In this document: piece after piece, positions 10,193 through 20,120 of the stretch | How positions within the stretch are numbered: the first letter of the stretch is position 1 | Layout of the letters: every line of letters begins with the position of its first letter | Assembly: GCF_050003625.1 (NCBI RefSeq) | Contig: NC_134398.1 | Location: 195,679,700-195,743,699 of the forward strand | Length of the DNA stretch: 64,000 nt | DNA from: Haematobia irritans | Lineage: Eukaryota; Arthropoda; Insecta; Diptera; Muscidae | Reading direction: 5' to 3' | Notes under the pieces: model-generated | The model's input: only the letters and a program-made list of their open reading frames with translations | The model's database searches: none | What the model was told of the DNA's origin: nothing | Position numbers and translations under genes: made by a program

Positions 10193-13100
10193 GTTCTACG
10201 GTTCCTCCAGATAAATCTTCACCATTGTAAGGCCGCTTGTGCTGCCTTAAAAGTTCTCCTGATGAAAGGAGACATAGATATAGTTCTTATTCAAGAACCA
10301 TACATATATAAGAACAAGATCTGTGAATTAAGCACTCCGGGTTTCAAACTTTTGCATAATACCGGTACCGATATAAATCGAGCATGTATAATTGCTAAAA
10401 ACGAACTAAACTTGTTTCTGCTTCCTTCATTGAGCAATGCAGACACTGTCGTAGCCAGTCTAGAGATATCCACATGCAAATATTGGGTATCTTCGGTCTA
10501 CATGGGACATGATAGGGAGATGCCACCCTGTGCCGTTAAGACCTTAGTTGAGGAGTCACTAAAAACAAAGACAAAACTCATTATGGGATGCGATGCAAAT
10601 GCACATCATAGTATTTGGGGAAGTAGTGATACTAATGCAAGGGGAGAGTCGCTAATAGAGTTTATTTTGCGTACTAACCTGGTAGTTTGCAATAAGGGAG
10701 ATGCACCAACCTTCGTCACCAGGAACAGACAAGAGGTTTTGGACGTAACGTTGACCTCTCCGGAACTGAATGATAAGATATCTGAGTGGCAAGTTTTGAG
10801 GGAACATAGCTTCTCAGATCATCGCTACATCAGTTTCAGATTGGCTGTTCGTACTTCAAAGACCATATTTCCGCCAAATGTTAGGAAAGCTGATTGGAAT
10901 AGGTATAGGGAATCGTTCGATTCGATGATACCGGAAATGCCGGAGACAAATATGGGCACTGTGCAAGATATCGAACACGCAGTGGAGCGGATTACTAAGG
11001 CCTTCAACATTTCACTGAAAGCTGCTTGCCCTAGAGGAAAGCCAAGGGGAAAAAATCGGCCACCATGGTGGACTACGGAGTTAAGTAATATGAGGAAATC
11101 CTGCAGGAAGCTCTTTAACAAAGCAAAGTCCACAAGAGCTCCGGAGGATTGGGACACTTACAAGATGAATCTGAGAGAATATAAACGAGAACTGAGAAGG
11201 TCTCAACAAAACTCTTGGGATGATTACTGTAGCAGTATTGAGAATACGTCAGAGGCTTCCAGACTACGGAAGGTACTAGCATCCACTAACACCGCTCCGG
11301 GTTTCATTAAAACATCGGAGGGAAATTGGACAACTTCCAGTGAGGAGACGTTGGAGGTACTTTTGGACACACACTTCCCTGGAAATCAGACGGTTGAACC
11401 ATGTTCCGGCGGTGTAACAGAGGCTCAGCGATCATTTCCTATCGAGGAAATTGTGTCGGAATCTAGAATAAAATGGGCTTTAAATAGCTTTGGACCATTC
11501 AAATCCCCCGGACCTGATGGAATTACTCCGGCGGAGTTACAGGCAGTGGCTGAAAGAGTTATCCCCTGGTTGACGGTGATATATAAACGATGTGTAAACT
11601 TAGCATATATTCCAGAAAAGTGGAGGGAAACAAAAGTCGTCTTCATACCTAAAGCAGGAAAAGCCTCTCACTCGAGTGCGAAGGATTTCCGACCAATCAG
11701 CTTATCCTCATTCCTACTTAAGACCCTGGAGAGGATGATAGACATGTATCTTAGAACTAGCGTGGATTCAAGTTTGCTCTCGAAACGACAGCATGCATAC
11801 TCGAAGGGCAGGTCTACTGAGACCGCATTGCATGAACTAGTCAGCTTTATTGAAAGCTCACTATCTGTCAAAGAATACACAATCGTGGCGTTTCTAGACA
11901 TCGAAGGGGCGTTCAATAATGTCCATCCGAGCTCGATATTAAATGGACTGACAACTCTGAATGTTGATCCAGGTATACTTAGGCTGTTAGACGAACTTCT
12001 AATAAAGAGACGTATTTCAGCCACACTAGGGCAAGCAAACATACAAAGGTATGTGAACAGAGGCACTCCCCAAGGAGGAGTTCTATCACCTCTTCTTTGG
12101 AATGTTGCTATAAACAACCTTCTGGTTTCCCTAGAAAAAGAAAGGATAAAAGTGGTGGCATACGCAGATGATGTGGCGCTAGCAGTCAGGGGAAAATTCC
12201 CATCCACAATCAGAGATATTATACAGAGAGCTCTCCGGATGACTGAGAAATGGGCGAAAGATAATGGTCTTGGTGTAAATCCAGCAAAGACAGAACTAGT
12301 CATGTACTGCAAAGATCGTAAAACTCCCACGGTTAGGCCCATTTCCTTAGGGGGTACTGAAATTCCCTTTGGTGAGTGTGCAAAATACCTTGGCGTTATT
12401 TTGGACAGGAAGCTGAATTTTAGGCTTAATATTGAAGAGAGGGCGAGAAAAGCCACGGTAGCTTTGTACTCGTGCAAAAAGGCAATAGGGAAAAAGTGGG
12501 GACTAAAACCAAAAATTGTGCATTGGCTATACACTGCAGTAGTTAGACCTATAATGCTATATGGTGTTGTAGTCTGGTGGCCGGCACTTCAGAAACCGAC
12601 TTGTTTAGATAAAGTTCAGCGTATGGCGAGCTTATGTATCTCAGGCGCATTTAGTAAGACAGGAACAGACTCCCTTAATGTCATGCTACATCTATTGCCT
12701 TTAGACATTTTGGCCAAACAGTCAGCTGCAACAACGGCTGTGCGGTTGCGCGAGCTATCGCTGTGGTCGGAAAAAATGTACGGTCATAGTTCGGTCCTCA
12801 AAATAATGCCAGATGTGCCTAACGTAGTGGATTATACCCTGGCAAAACCACTTTTCGACAAAAAGTTTGAAACTCTAATTCCCAACAGTGAGGCGTGGTG
12901 TACACAGACCCCGGGGAATAAAGGATATATAGATTTCTATACTGATGGCTCCAAATTGAATGGACAAGTGGGGTTCGGAGTATATTCTAAAGATCTGGAA
13001 ATTCGAATAGCGAAAAGATTACCTAATCACTGTAGTGTTTTTCAGGCAGAAATATTAGCAATAAGAGAGGTGGCGAAGTGGCTGAGAAGTAATGTTCCAA

Positions 13101-13780
13101 CAAATATTGGCATTAATATATACTCAGACAGTCAACCTGCAATAAAATCCTTGGACTCTGTGTTCCTCAACTCGAAAACGGCCATCGACTGCCGCAAATC
13201 TCTCAATGAGATGGCTGAGCAGTACAATATTCACCTAATATGGGTGCCTGGCCATAGGAACATACCGGGGAACTGCGAAGCGGATGAGTTGGCAAGGCTA
13301 GGGACTACCTTACATATTCCAGGGGAACTGGAATTTGTTGGTATGCCCCTAGCTACCTGCAAGCTCATGCTGCGTGAGAAGGCTGTTAGGATGGCAAATG
13401 TTCGATGGGAGAATTGCAAGGGTTGTAACGACACCAAGCAAATATGGCCCCATTTCAACTTAAACCGCACACTAGATATGCTAATGTTCTCGAGACGTCA
13501 GATATCACTCCTGATATCTGCTATAACGGGTCGCTGCCTGATAGGCGATTTTGCAAAAACTATTGGCGCGAAGTATAATGACTATTGTATGAGATGTCAT
13601 GATGCGGAGGAAAAAGAATCAATTAAACACCTCTTGTGTGAGTGTCCTGCATTTTGTGTAAAGCGCAAGCAACTTTTAGGAGCATATAGCTTCAGATTAC
13701 TGGCGGATCTGGAAAACGTTAACTTAAGCAGTCTGCTAATGTTTTTGGAACAATCTGGTTGGTTCAACAAAGAAAAATAA
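10190..13780 (+). CDS. LINE ORF2: APE endonuclease, reverse transcriptase, RNase H
   Basis: An uninterrupted frame of 1196 codons. The apparent start is a TTG supplied by the target site; the native start lay upstream and is lost. Numbering the TTG as residue 1, the APE-type endonuclease shows LQINL, QEP (E36), CDANAH (D135, N137) and SDH (D210, H211). The reverse transcriptase shows SPGPDG, PISL, FLDIEGAFN, GTPQGGVLSP and YADD at 658-661. The RNase H shows YTDGS (D919), E954, YSDSQ (D980) and WVPGH. A C-terminal zinc knuckle is C1133-X2-C1136-X10-H1147-X4-C1152. In the known family the protein nicks DNA and reverse-transcribes its own RNA at the nick. EN-RT-RNase H order fits I, LOA and related groups; Jockey lacks RNase H. 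All catalytic residues I can identify are present, which implies a recent insertion, but it has no promoter of its own here. A long antisense frame inside it (11668-12534) is a shadow. Confidence 0.93.
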   Translation: MVLRFLQINLHHCKAACAALKVLLMKGDIDIVLIQEPYIYKNKICELSTPGFKLLHNTGTDINRACIIAKNELNLFLLPSLSNADTVVASLEISTCKYWVSSVYMGHDREMPPCAVKTLVEESLKTKTKLIMGCDANAHHSIWGSSDTNARGESLIEFILRTNLVVCNKGDAPTFVTRNRQEVLDVTLTSPELNDKISEWQVLREHSFSDHRYISFRLAVRTSKTIFPPNVRKADWNRYRESFDSMIPEMPETNMGTVQDIEHAVERITKAFNISLKAACPRGKPRGKNRPPWWTTELSNMRKSCRKLFNKAKSTRAPEDWDTYKMNLREYKRELRRSQQNSWDDYCSSIENTSEASRLRKVLASTNTAPGFIKTSEGNWTTSSEETLEVLLDTHFPGNQTVEPCSGGVTEAQRSFPIEEIVSESRIKWALNSFGPFKSPGPDGITPAELQAVAERVIPWLTVIYKRCVNLAYIPEKWRETKVVFIPKAGKASHSSAKDFRPISLSSFLLKTLERMIDMYLRTSVDSSLLSKRQHAYSKGRSTETALHELVSFIESSLSVKEYTIVAFLDIEGAFNNVHPSSILNGLTTLNVDPGILRLLDELLIKRRISATLGQANIQRYVNRGTPQGGVLSPLLWNVAINNLLVSLEKERIKVVAYADDVALAVRGKFPSTIRDIIQRALRMTEKWAKDNGLGVNPAKTELVMYCKDRKTPTVRPISLGGTEIPFGECAKYLGVILDRKLNFRLNIEERARKATVALYSCKKAIGKKWGLKPKIVHWLYTAVVRPIMLYGVVVWWPALQKPTCLDKVQRMASLCISGAFSKTGTDSLNVMLHLLPLDILAKQSAATTAVRLRELSLWSEKMYGHSSVLKIMPDVPNVVDYTLAKPLFDKKFETLIPNSEAWCTQTPGNKGYIDFYTDGSKLNGQVGFGVYSKDLEIRIAKRLPNHCSVFQAEILAIREVAKWLRSNVPTNIGINIYSDSQPAIKSLDSVFLNSKTAIDCRKSLNEMAEQYNIHLIWVPGHRNIPGNCEADELARLGTTLHIPGELEFVGMPLATCKLMLREKAVRMANVRWENCKGCNDTKQIWPHFNLNRTLDMLMFSRRQISLLISAITGRCLIGDFAKTIGAKYNDYCMRCHDAEEKESIKHLLCECPAFCVKRKQLLGAYSFRLLADLENVNLSSLLMFLEQSGWFNKEK

Positions 13781-13917
13781 TCAGGAAGGTTCAGCGGTTA
13801 AAACTAGAAGTGCCCATATGTAATAGGTACTTTTAGTTAATGTGGTATCACAATGGACTGAATAGTCTAAGTGAGCCTGAATCTTAATCGGGCTGCCACT
13901 TTAACCTAACCTAACCT
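10193..13917 (+). mobile_element. Non-LTR retrotransposon (LINE, I/LOA-like group), 5' truncated
   Basis: The insertion sits inside the 29-bp satellite and is flanked by a 12-bp duplication (AACACAAGTTTG). It holds one long ORF, a short 3' UTR and a (TAACC)n tail. It begins at the first residues of the endonuclease domain, so the 5' UTR and ORF1 are missing, as in 5'-truncated LINE insertions. The last ~75 bp, from about 13841, also form the 3' end of the SINEs in this window. Confidence 0.9.
13781..13917 (+). other. LINE 3' UTR and (TAACC)n tail
   Basis: A short 3' UTR ending in three to four TAACC units. The portion from about 13841 to the tail is closely matched by the 3' ends of the SINEs at 34890-34955 and, on the minus strand, 30720-30800 and 49511-49590. 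Confidence 0.85.
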
Positions 13918-13929
13918 AACACAAGTTTG
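13918..13929. repeat. Right target-site duplication of the LINE
   Basis: AACACAAGTTTG, identical to 10181-10192. The left edge overlaps the TAACC tail, so it is ambiguous by one or two bases. Confidence 0.85.
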
Positions 13930-14758
13930 TACAGAAATAAAATGTTGACAACATTTCGATAGAAACAAAATTTTGACAAAATTTTTTATAGAAATAAAAC
14001 GTTGGCAAAATTTTCTATACAAAAAAAAAATTGGCAAAATTTTCTATAAAAAATTTTTTTTGGCAAAATTTTCTGTAGAAATAAATTTTTGACAAAAATT
14101 TTCTATAGAACTAACATTTAGACAAACATTTTCTATAAAATAATAAAATTTTGACAAAATTTTCTATTGAAATGAAATTTTGACAAAATTGTCTATAGAA
14201 ATGAAATTTTGACAAAATTGTCTATAGAAATAAAATTTTGACAAAATTTTCTATAGCAATAAAATTTTGACAAAATTTTCTATAGAAATAAAATTTTGAC
14301 AAAATTTTCTATAGAAATAAAATTTTGACAAAATTTTCTATAGAAATAAAATTTTGACAAAATTTTCTATAGAAATAAAATTTTGACAAAATTTTCTATA
14401 AAAATAAAATTTTGACAACATTTTCTATAGAAATAAAATTTTGATAAAATTTTCTACAGAAATAAAATTTTAACAAAATTTTCTATAGAAATAAAATTTT
14501 GGCAAAATTTGCTATAGAAATAAAATTTTGGCGAAATTTTCTATACAAATAAAATTTTGACAAAATTTTCTATAGAAATAAAATTTTTGCAAAATTTGCT
14601 ATCGGAATAAAATTTTGAAATAAATTTTAATAGAAATAAAATTTTTACAAAATTTTGTATAAAAATAAAATTTTGACAACATTTTCTTTACAAATAAAAT
14701 TTTGATAAAATTTTCTATAGAAATAAAATTTTGACAAAATTTTTAATAGAAATTTTTA
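13930..14758 (+). repeat. 29-bp satellite array, second segment
   Basis: Continuation of the array after the LINE. Between about 14222 and 14395 six consecutive units are practically identical, which suggests recent local amplification. Confidence 0.95.
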
Positions 14759-15464
14759 ATCAGCATCCTCTACTTGCAGCAAAACTATCCACCAATTATC
14801 AGAATAAATTCGGGTAATTCACTCAACCCAAAGTGAAATACACTTGAACCTTCCGAAAAAGGGTTTAATAGTCGGCTACTGCCTAAACAAATTTGCAAGC
14901 ATATCTCTTTTCCTTTGCCAAACTCAAATCATCGATTTGTATTTAGTTGGCTGGGTTTGTTTTTGAGCGTGCTTCCTCTATCTTCATTCGTTTTGTTTGT
15001 TATTGCTGGCTTCTCTTCAATCGTTATTGTTGTTTTTGATCTCAGCTTAAAGCCATGCATTGACTAAACTACAAGTGTAGCTTAACCAACAAGGCTTTGC
15101 CCAAATATATTTGACAATCATACTTTTCCTCTGTTGGTTAAGCTACACTTGTAGTTTAGTCAATGCATGGCTTTAAGCTGAGATCAAAAACAACAATAAC
15201 GATTGAAGAGAAGCCAGCAATAACAAACAAAACGAATGAAGATAGAGGAAGCACGCTCAAAAACAAACCCAGCCAACTAAATACAAATCGATGATTTGAG
15301 TTTGGCAAAGGAAAAGAGATATGCTTGCAAATTTGTTTAGGCAGTAGCCGACTATTAAACCCTTTTTCGGAAGGTTCAAGTGTATTTCACTTTGGGTTGA
15401 GTGAATTACCCGAATTTATTCTGATAATTGGTTGATAGTTTTGCTGCAAGTAGAGGATGCTGAT
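14759..15464. repeat. Long inverted repeat, arms about 333 bp, spacer 40 bp
   Basis: 14759-15091 is the reverse complement of 15132-15464. Only about one mismatch was seen by eye, in TATCCACCAA against its complement in TTGGTTGATA. The transcript would fold into a near-perfect hairpin. The left arm ends inside the ribozyme core, so it carries only the 5' part of the hammerhead. Confidence 0.9.
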
Positions 15465-15512
15465 GAGGAATGTGGTAATTCCGAAACAGCTGTACATCCA
15501 ACCATCTTGCAG
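15444..15512 (+). ncRNA. Type I hammerhead ribozyme
   Basis: Helix I: CTGCAAG...CTTGCAG outer and GGATG...CATCC inner, with the internal loop TAGA/AACCAT. Core CTGATGA. Helix II: GGAAT/ATTCC with loop GTGGTA. Then GAAA. Helix III is the short palindrome ACAGCTGT including A15.1 and U16.1. The cleavage nucleotide is A at 15494, giving predicted scission between 15494 and 15495. Every invariant hammerhead position is present. Short helix III and type I topology are typical of Penelope-like and retrozyme hammerheads. The structure was deduced by hand. Confidence 0.88.
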
Positions 15513-15627
15513 TCTATAGGGCTTTGCCCAAATAAATTTGACAAGCATACTTTTCCTCTGTTGGTTAAGCTACACTTGTAGTTTAGTCAATGCATGGTTT
15601 TAAGCTGAGATCAAAAACAACAATAAC

Positions 15628-16700
15628 GAAATAAAATTTTGACAAAATTTTCAATAGAAATAAAAATTTTCCAAAATTGTCTATAGAAATAAATTTTTAA
15701 AAAAATGTTCTATAGAAATAAAATGTAGACAAAATTTTCTATAGATATAAACTTTTGAAAAGATGTTCTATATAAATAACATTTTGACAAAAGTTGTCTA
15801 TAAAACAATAAAATTTTGACAAAATTTTGTATAGAAATGAAATTTTGACAAAATTTTCTATAGAAATAAAATTTTGACAAAATTTTCTATAGAAATAAAA
15901 TTTTGACAAAATTTTCTATAGAAATAAAATTTTGACAAAATTTTCTATAGAAATAAAATTTTGACAAAATTTTCTATAAAAATAAAATTTTGACAAAATT
16001 TTCTATAGAAATAAATTTTTAAAAAATGTTCTATAGAAATAAAATATTGACAAAAGTTTGTATAGAAATAAACTTTTGAAAATATGTTCTATAGAAATAA
16101 CATTTTGACAAACATTTTCTATAAAATAATAAAATGTTGACAACATTTTCCAAGAAAATTTTTGATAAAATTTTCTAAAGAAATTAATTTTTACAAAAAA
16201 TTTCTATAGAAATAAAATTTTGACAAAATTTTCAATATAAATAAAAATTTTACAAAATTTTTTATAGAAATAAAATTTTGAGAACATTTTCTATAGAAAT
16301 AAAATTTTGAGAAATTTTTGTATAAAAATAACATTTTGAAAAATTTTGTATAGAAATAAATTTTTGACAAAAATTTTCTATAGAAATAAAATTTTGACAA
16401 AAAATTTCTATAGGAATAAAATTTTGGCAATATTTTCTATAGAAACAAAATTTTGACAACATTTTCTATAGAAATAAAATTTTAACAAAATTTCTATTGA
16501 AATAAAATTTTGTCAAAAATTTTCTATAGAAATAACATTTTGACAAAAATTTCTATAGAAATAAAATTTTAAAAAAATTTTCTATAGAAATAAAATTTTG
16601 ACTTAAGTTTTTTATAGAAATAAAATTGTGACAAAATTTTTTTAAGAATAAAATTTTGACAAAAATTTTTTAAAGATTTTTTTTTTGTGGGTAGAATTTT
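15628..16700 (+). repeat. 29-bp satellite array, third segment
   Basis: A-form units resume directly after the foldback element. Homogeneous units occur at about 15840-15970. The array ends near TTTGGTAGATTATTT at about 16708-16722, which resembles the right inner edge of the satellite-bearing element. Confidence 0.93.
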
Positions 16701-16722
16701 CTCCAAACTTTGGTAGATTATT

Positions 16723-17783
16723 TGTAAATAAAAACTTAGTATATAGCGCACTGTAGTTTTTAAGATACAACCACTATTTTTAAAAAAACACACATAAAAA
16801 TATTTTTGCAGACGTTGTTTTTTGCAGATGTTCTTTTTTTAACATTTTTACCATCAATCTGTGATTATTTAAGTGTAAAGTGAGTTGACTTAAAACTGGT
16901 TATCTCTACACGAAAACTTTCCTTTGTCCAAAATTTCAATTCTGATAAATGTACCGAATATTTTTACTGTATGCAGAAATAATAGCACCAACATATTTTT
17001 TACAAAAAATTGGATGTTGCTCTACAAACATTTCTTCTAATCTACAGAATAGGTAGATATTCTGTAGATTAGAAGAAATGTTCCTTTCACTTTTATATAT
17101 AACCTCAAAAGAACTTCTTGCGAAGTGAAAATTAAGTCCATCTTTAGAAGAGCAATTTTCGATGTATATTAGAAGTAATGACTTAAAAATAATTTCCAAT
17201 TTTTTTCTGGTTGAAAATTTTGTTACAAATTTGTTTGATATAGAATGACTATGAGATTTCCTGTCAGTAGGACATGAAATCAGTCGATTATTACCAATCT
17301 TAGCCCTTTCTCATTTGTAGTTTTTTTTGTCATATTCCGATTTTGTGTAAATCTATACGAGATTTGCATGCAAAACCAAACAAATAAACTCATTGACCAA
17401 CAAAACACAACAGCAAGTCATGAGTTTTTATTAGAATGCAATTAGTTTAATTATAACGAATTATCCAGATATTTTGTTCACGCCTGCAGAGTTGAGGTTA
17501 TTCACAAAACAATGGCATTTATGAAACTAAGCCAAAAGCCATTTAAAACTAATTATTTTTGTATAATACCTCACAGTTACTTTTTGAGGTTTTGATGTTG
17601 TTGGGTTAACTCTTGGTTTTTTCGTTTTCAATCGTTTCATATATCAATATAAAAATCTATGCAAAAATTAATATCATAAATATGAGACAATTAGGCTTTA
17701 TAATTTTTGAGTAACACCTTTTAATTAGCTATTCAGAGTGGCTGATGTGCAATGCAAGAAAATAAATCGGTTTATTTTTTTCA
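16723..17783. other. AT-rich sequence, no gene seen
   Basis: No domain-bearing frame and no known repeat, apart from the perfect inverted repeat at 17027-17082. Confidence 0.5.
17027..17082. repeat. Perfect 24-bp inverted repeat, 8-bp spacer
   Basis: 17027-17050 is the exact reverse complement of 17059-17082; the central part is TCTACAGAAT/ATTCTGTAGA. No element boundary or terminator-like context is visible. Confidence 0.9.
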
Positions 17784-18880
17784 TTTTTATACCCTCCACC
17801 ATAGGATGGGGGTATATTAACTTTGTCATTCCGTTTGTAACACATCGAAATATTGCTCTAAGACCCCATAAAGTATATATATTCTGGGTCGTGGTGAAAT
17901 TCTGAGTCGATCTAAGCATGTCCGTCCGTCTGTCCGTCTGTCCGTCCGTCCGTCTGTCCGGCTGTCCGTCCGTCTGTGGAAATCACGCTAACTTCCGAAC
18001 GAAACAAGCTATCGACTTGAAACTTGGCACAAGTAGTTGTTATTGATGTAGGTCGGATGGTATTGAAAATGGACCACGTTTACGTATAGCCCCCATATAA
18101 ACCGATCCCCAAATTTGGCTTGCGATTGCTCTAAGGAAGCAAATTTCATCCGATCCGGTTGAAATTTGGTACGTGGTCTTAGTATACGGTCTCTAACAAC
18201 CATGCAAAAATTGGTCCATATCGGCCCCCATATAAACCGATCCCCAGATTTGACCTCCGGAGCCTCTTGGAGGGGCAAAATTCATCCGATCCGATTGAAA
18301 TTTGGTACCTGATGTTAGTATATGGTCTCTAACAACCATGCAAAAATTGGTCCATATCGGTCCATAATTATATATAGCCCTATATAAACCGATCCCCAGA
18401 TTTGACCTCCGGAGACTTTTGGAGGAGCAAAATTCATCCGATCCGGTTGAAATTTGGTACCTGATGTTAGTTTACGGCCTCTAATAACCATGCAAAAATT
18501 GGTCCACATCGGTACATAATTATATATAGCCCCCATATAAACCGATCCCCAGATTTGACCACCGGAGCCTCTTGGAAGAGCAAAATTCATCCGATCCAGT
18601 TGAAATTTGGTACATGGTGTTAGTATATGGTCTCCAACAACCATGCAAAAATTGGTCCATATCGGTCCATAATTATATATAGTTCCCATATAAACCGTCC
18701 CCAGATTTGACGTCCGGAACCTCTTGGAGGAGCAAAAGTCATCCGATACGGTTGAAATTTGGTACATTTTGTCAATATATGGCCTCTAACAGCCATGTAA
18801 AAATTGGTCCATATCGGTCTTTAGTTATATATAGCCGATGACTTATTACACAAAAATTGGTCCATATCGCCAAAAATAAT
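17784..18880 (+). mobile_element. DINE-1-like element, family A copy 2 (truncated 3')
   Basis: Head TATACCCTCCACCATAGGAT, mixed GTCC/GTCT run at about 17919-17976, then about five 153-bp units. It ends at CGCCAAAAATAAT. Its last units, including an unusual TAGCCGATGACTTATTAC segment, match the copy at 62706-63980 almost exactly, so the two are close relatives. This copy lacks some units and has deletions inside others. Confidence 0.75.
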
Positions 18881-19055
18881 CGGGCCGACTATATCATACC
18901 TTAAACCACCATTACTGTATTAGTAATCATAAGCATTTGTGGGGTAAAATTGATATAGGTCTGGGAGATATGTTAAACCGCAGTTGCATATTTAAGAAAA
19001 TTAAGGGATACATGTTTATGGGTGCTTTGTCTCAATCTGACTATAGCTTATAGTC
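18881..19055 (+). other. Fragment of a further repeat family (C)
   Basis: It starts CGGGCCGACTATATCATACC, a variant of the family B opening (GGGCCGACTATATTATACCC), and runs on without tandem units. It is probably another diverged DINE-1-like subfamily. Confidence 0.35.
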
Positions 19056-19822
19056 AGTGTTGCCAGGGAAAATGTTCGGTTTACCCTACAAGGACAAAAA
19101 AAAAATCCCTACTTTCCCATACATTCCCAAACAATTTTCCCTACAATATTTTTCGTTAAATTTAAATAAATTTTACAAAATGAAAATGGTTCTAAGTACT
19201 TTATTATCTTAAAACATGATAATGCAACGTGTATAACCTAGAAAATAAATTTGTATTACCACCACAGTTGGTAGAATTCTACTAAAAATATCAATTTTTT
19301 GTTAAATCTCTATAGAAAAAACTTTTTGGAAAAAGTTTCTATAAACAAAATTTTTTGAGAAATTTTTCTATAGAAATAACATTTTGATAATAAATTCTAC
19401 AGAAATAAAATTTTGAGAAAAAATTCCATAGAAATAATATTTTGAAAAAAAAAATCTATACGATAACAATTTTGACAAAATTTTCTATAGTAATAAAATA
19501 TTGACAAAATTTTCTACAGGAATAAAGTTTTGACAAAAATTTCTATAAAAATAGTTGTTTGGTAGATTTGTGATAATCTTCAAATATTGTTAGATTTTTT
19601 TTTTTTGGCACGAGTGGTAACTGTTGTTACCACACATTGTTAAAGATCAAGCCTTGCCGGCTTCAAATTTCCTCCTCTAGAACCACCAAAATGTAAAAAT
19701 TATTACAAATTGTGTTGAGTGAAAATGTCCCTACATTGTGGCCCTACGTCCCTACAAAACGCTAAATATTAGAAAAAACCTACATATAGGGGATTTCCCC
19801 TAGTTCTAGTAACACTGGCTGT
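19056..19822. mobile_element. Putative TIR element with CAGTGTTGCCAG-type ends
   Basis: The left end CAGTGTTGCCAG and the right end CTAGTAACACTG are inverted repeats with 10 of 12 positions matching. Such ends resemble hAT-type MITEs. The flanks show only a weak 8-bp match (CTTATAGT versus GCTGTAGT). The body has CCCTAC-rich ends and a nested satellite element. No transposase is present. Confidence 0.35.
19258..19637 (+). mobile_element. Nested short 29-bp-satellite element
   Basis: Left edge ACAGTTGGTAGAATTCTAC, about eight satellite units, right edge GGCACGAGTGGTAAC. These are the edges seen at other loci, somewhat decayed. Confidence 0.55.
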
Positions 19823-19879
19823 AGTTGATATTGCACCTACGGGGTTAGTACGTCACTAATATTGAGCTCATTATTGAAA

Positions 19880-20120
19880 ACAAGTATAACAAGTAAGGAA
19901 AGTCTAAAGTCGGGCGGGGCCGACTATATTATACCCTGCACCACTTTGTAGATCTAAATTTTCGATACCATATCATATCCGTCAAATGTGTTGGGGCTAT
20001 ATATAAAGGTTTGTCCCAAATACATACATTTAAATATCACTCGATCTGGACAGAATTTGATAGACTTCTACAAAATCTATAGACTCAAAATTTTGAGTCG
20101 GCTAATGACAATGTTAAAAA
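19880..20120 (+). mobile_element. Family B (DINE-1-like) fragment
   Basis: Begins AACAAGTAAGGAAAGTCTAA, then GGGCCGACTATATTATACCC and TGCACCACTTTGTAGAT. It matches the first ~230 bp of the longer copy at 40822. It abuts family A copy 3 directly and lacks the tandem body. Confidence 0.65.

Larger units (their letters stand above)
14759..15627 (+). mobile_element. Hammerhead-bearing foldback/retrozyme-like element
   Basis: It lies inside the satellite array. Order: an inverted arm (14759-15091); a 40-bp spacer (15092-15131) containing GGCTTTGCCC; a direct arm (15132-15464); a complete hammerhead ribozyme (15444-15512); then a second start of the same unit from GGCTTTGCCC at 15519 to 15627. The two GGCTTTGCCC marks are 426 bp apart, so the element holds one full and one partial tandem unit in the same direction plus one inverted partial unit. 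Tandem units with a hammerhead are the hallmark of retrozymes and of Penelope-like pseudo-LTRs. No protein is encoded. A second, diverged member of the family is at 61551-61975. Confidence 0.75.

Noticed and set aside
11668..12534. 288-codon minus-strand frame
   Set aside because: Lies antisense inside the LINE reverse transcriptase, which carries all the recognisable motifs on the plus strand.
14222..14400. CRISPR-like array
   Set aside because: Regular 29-bp repeats but no unique spacers between them; eukaryotic context; a head-to-tail satellite.
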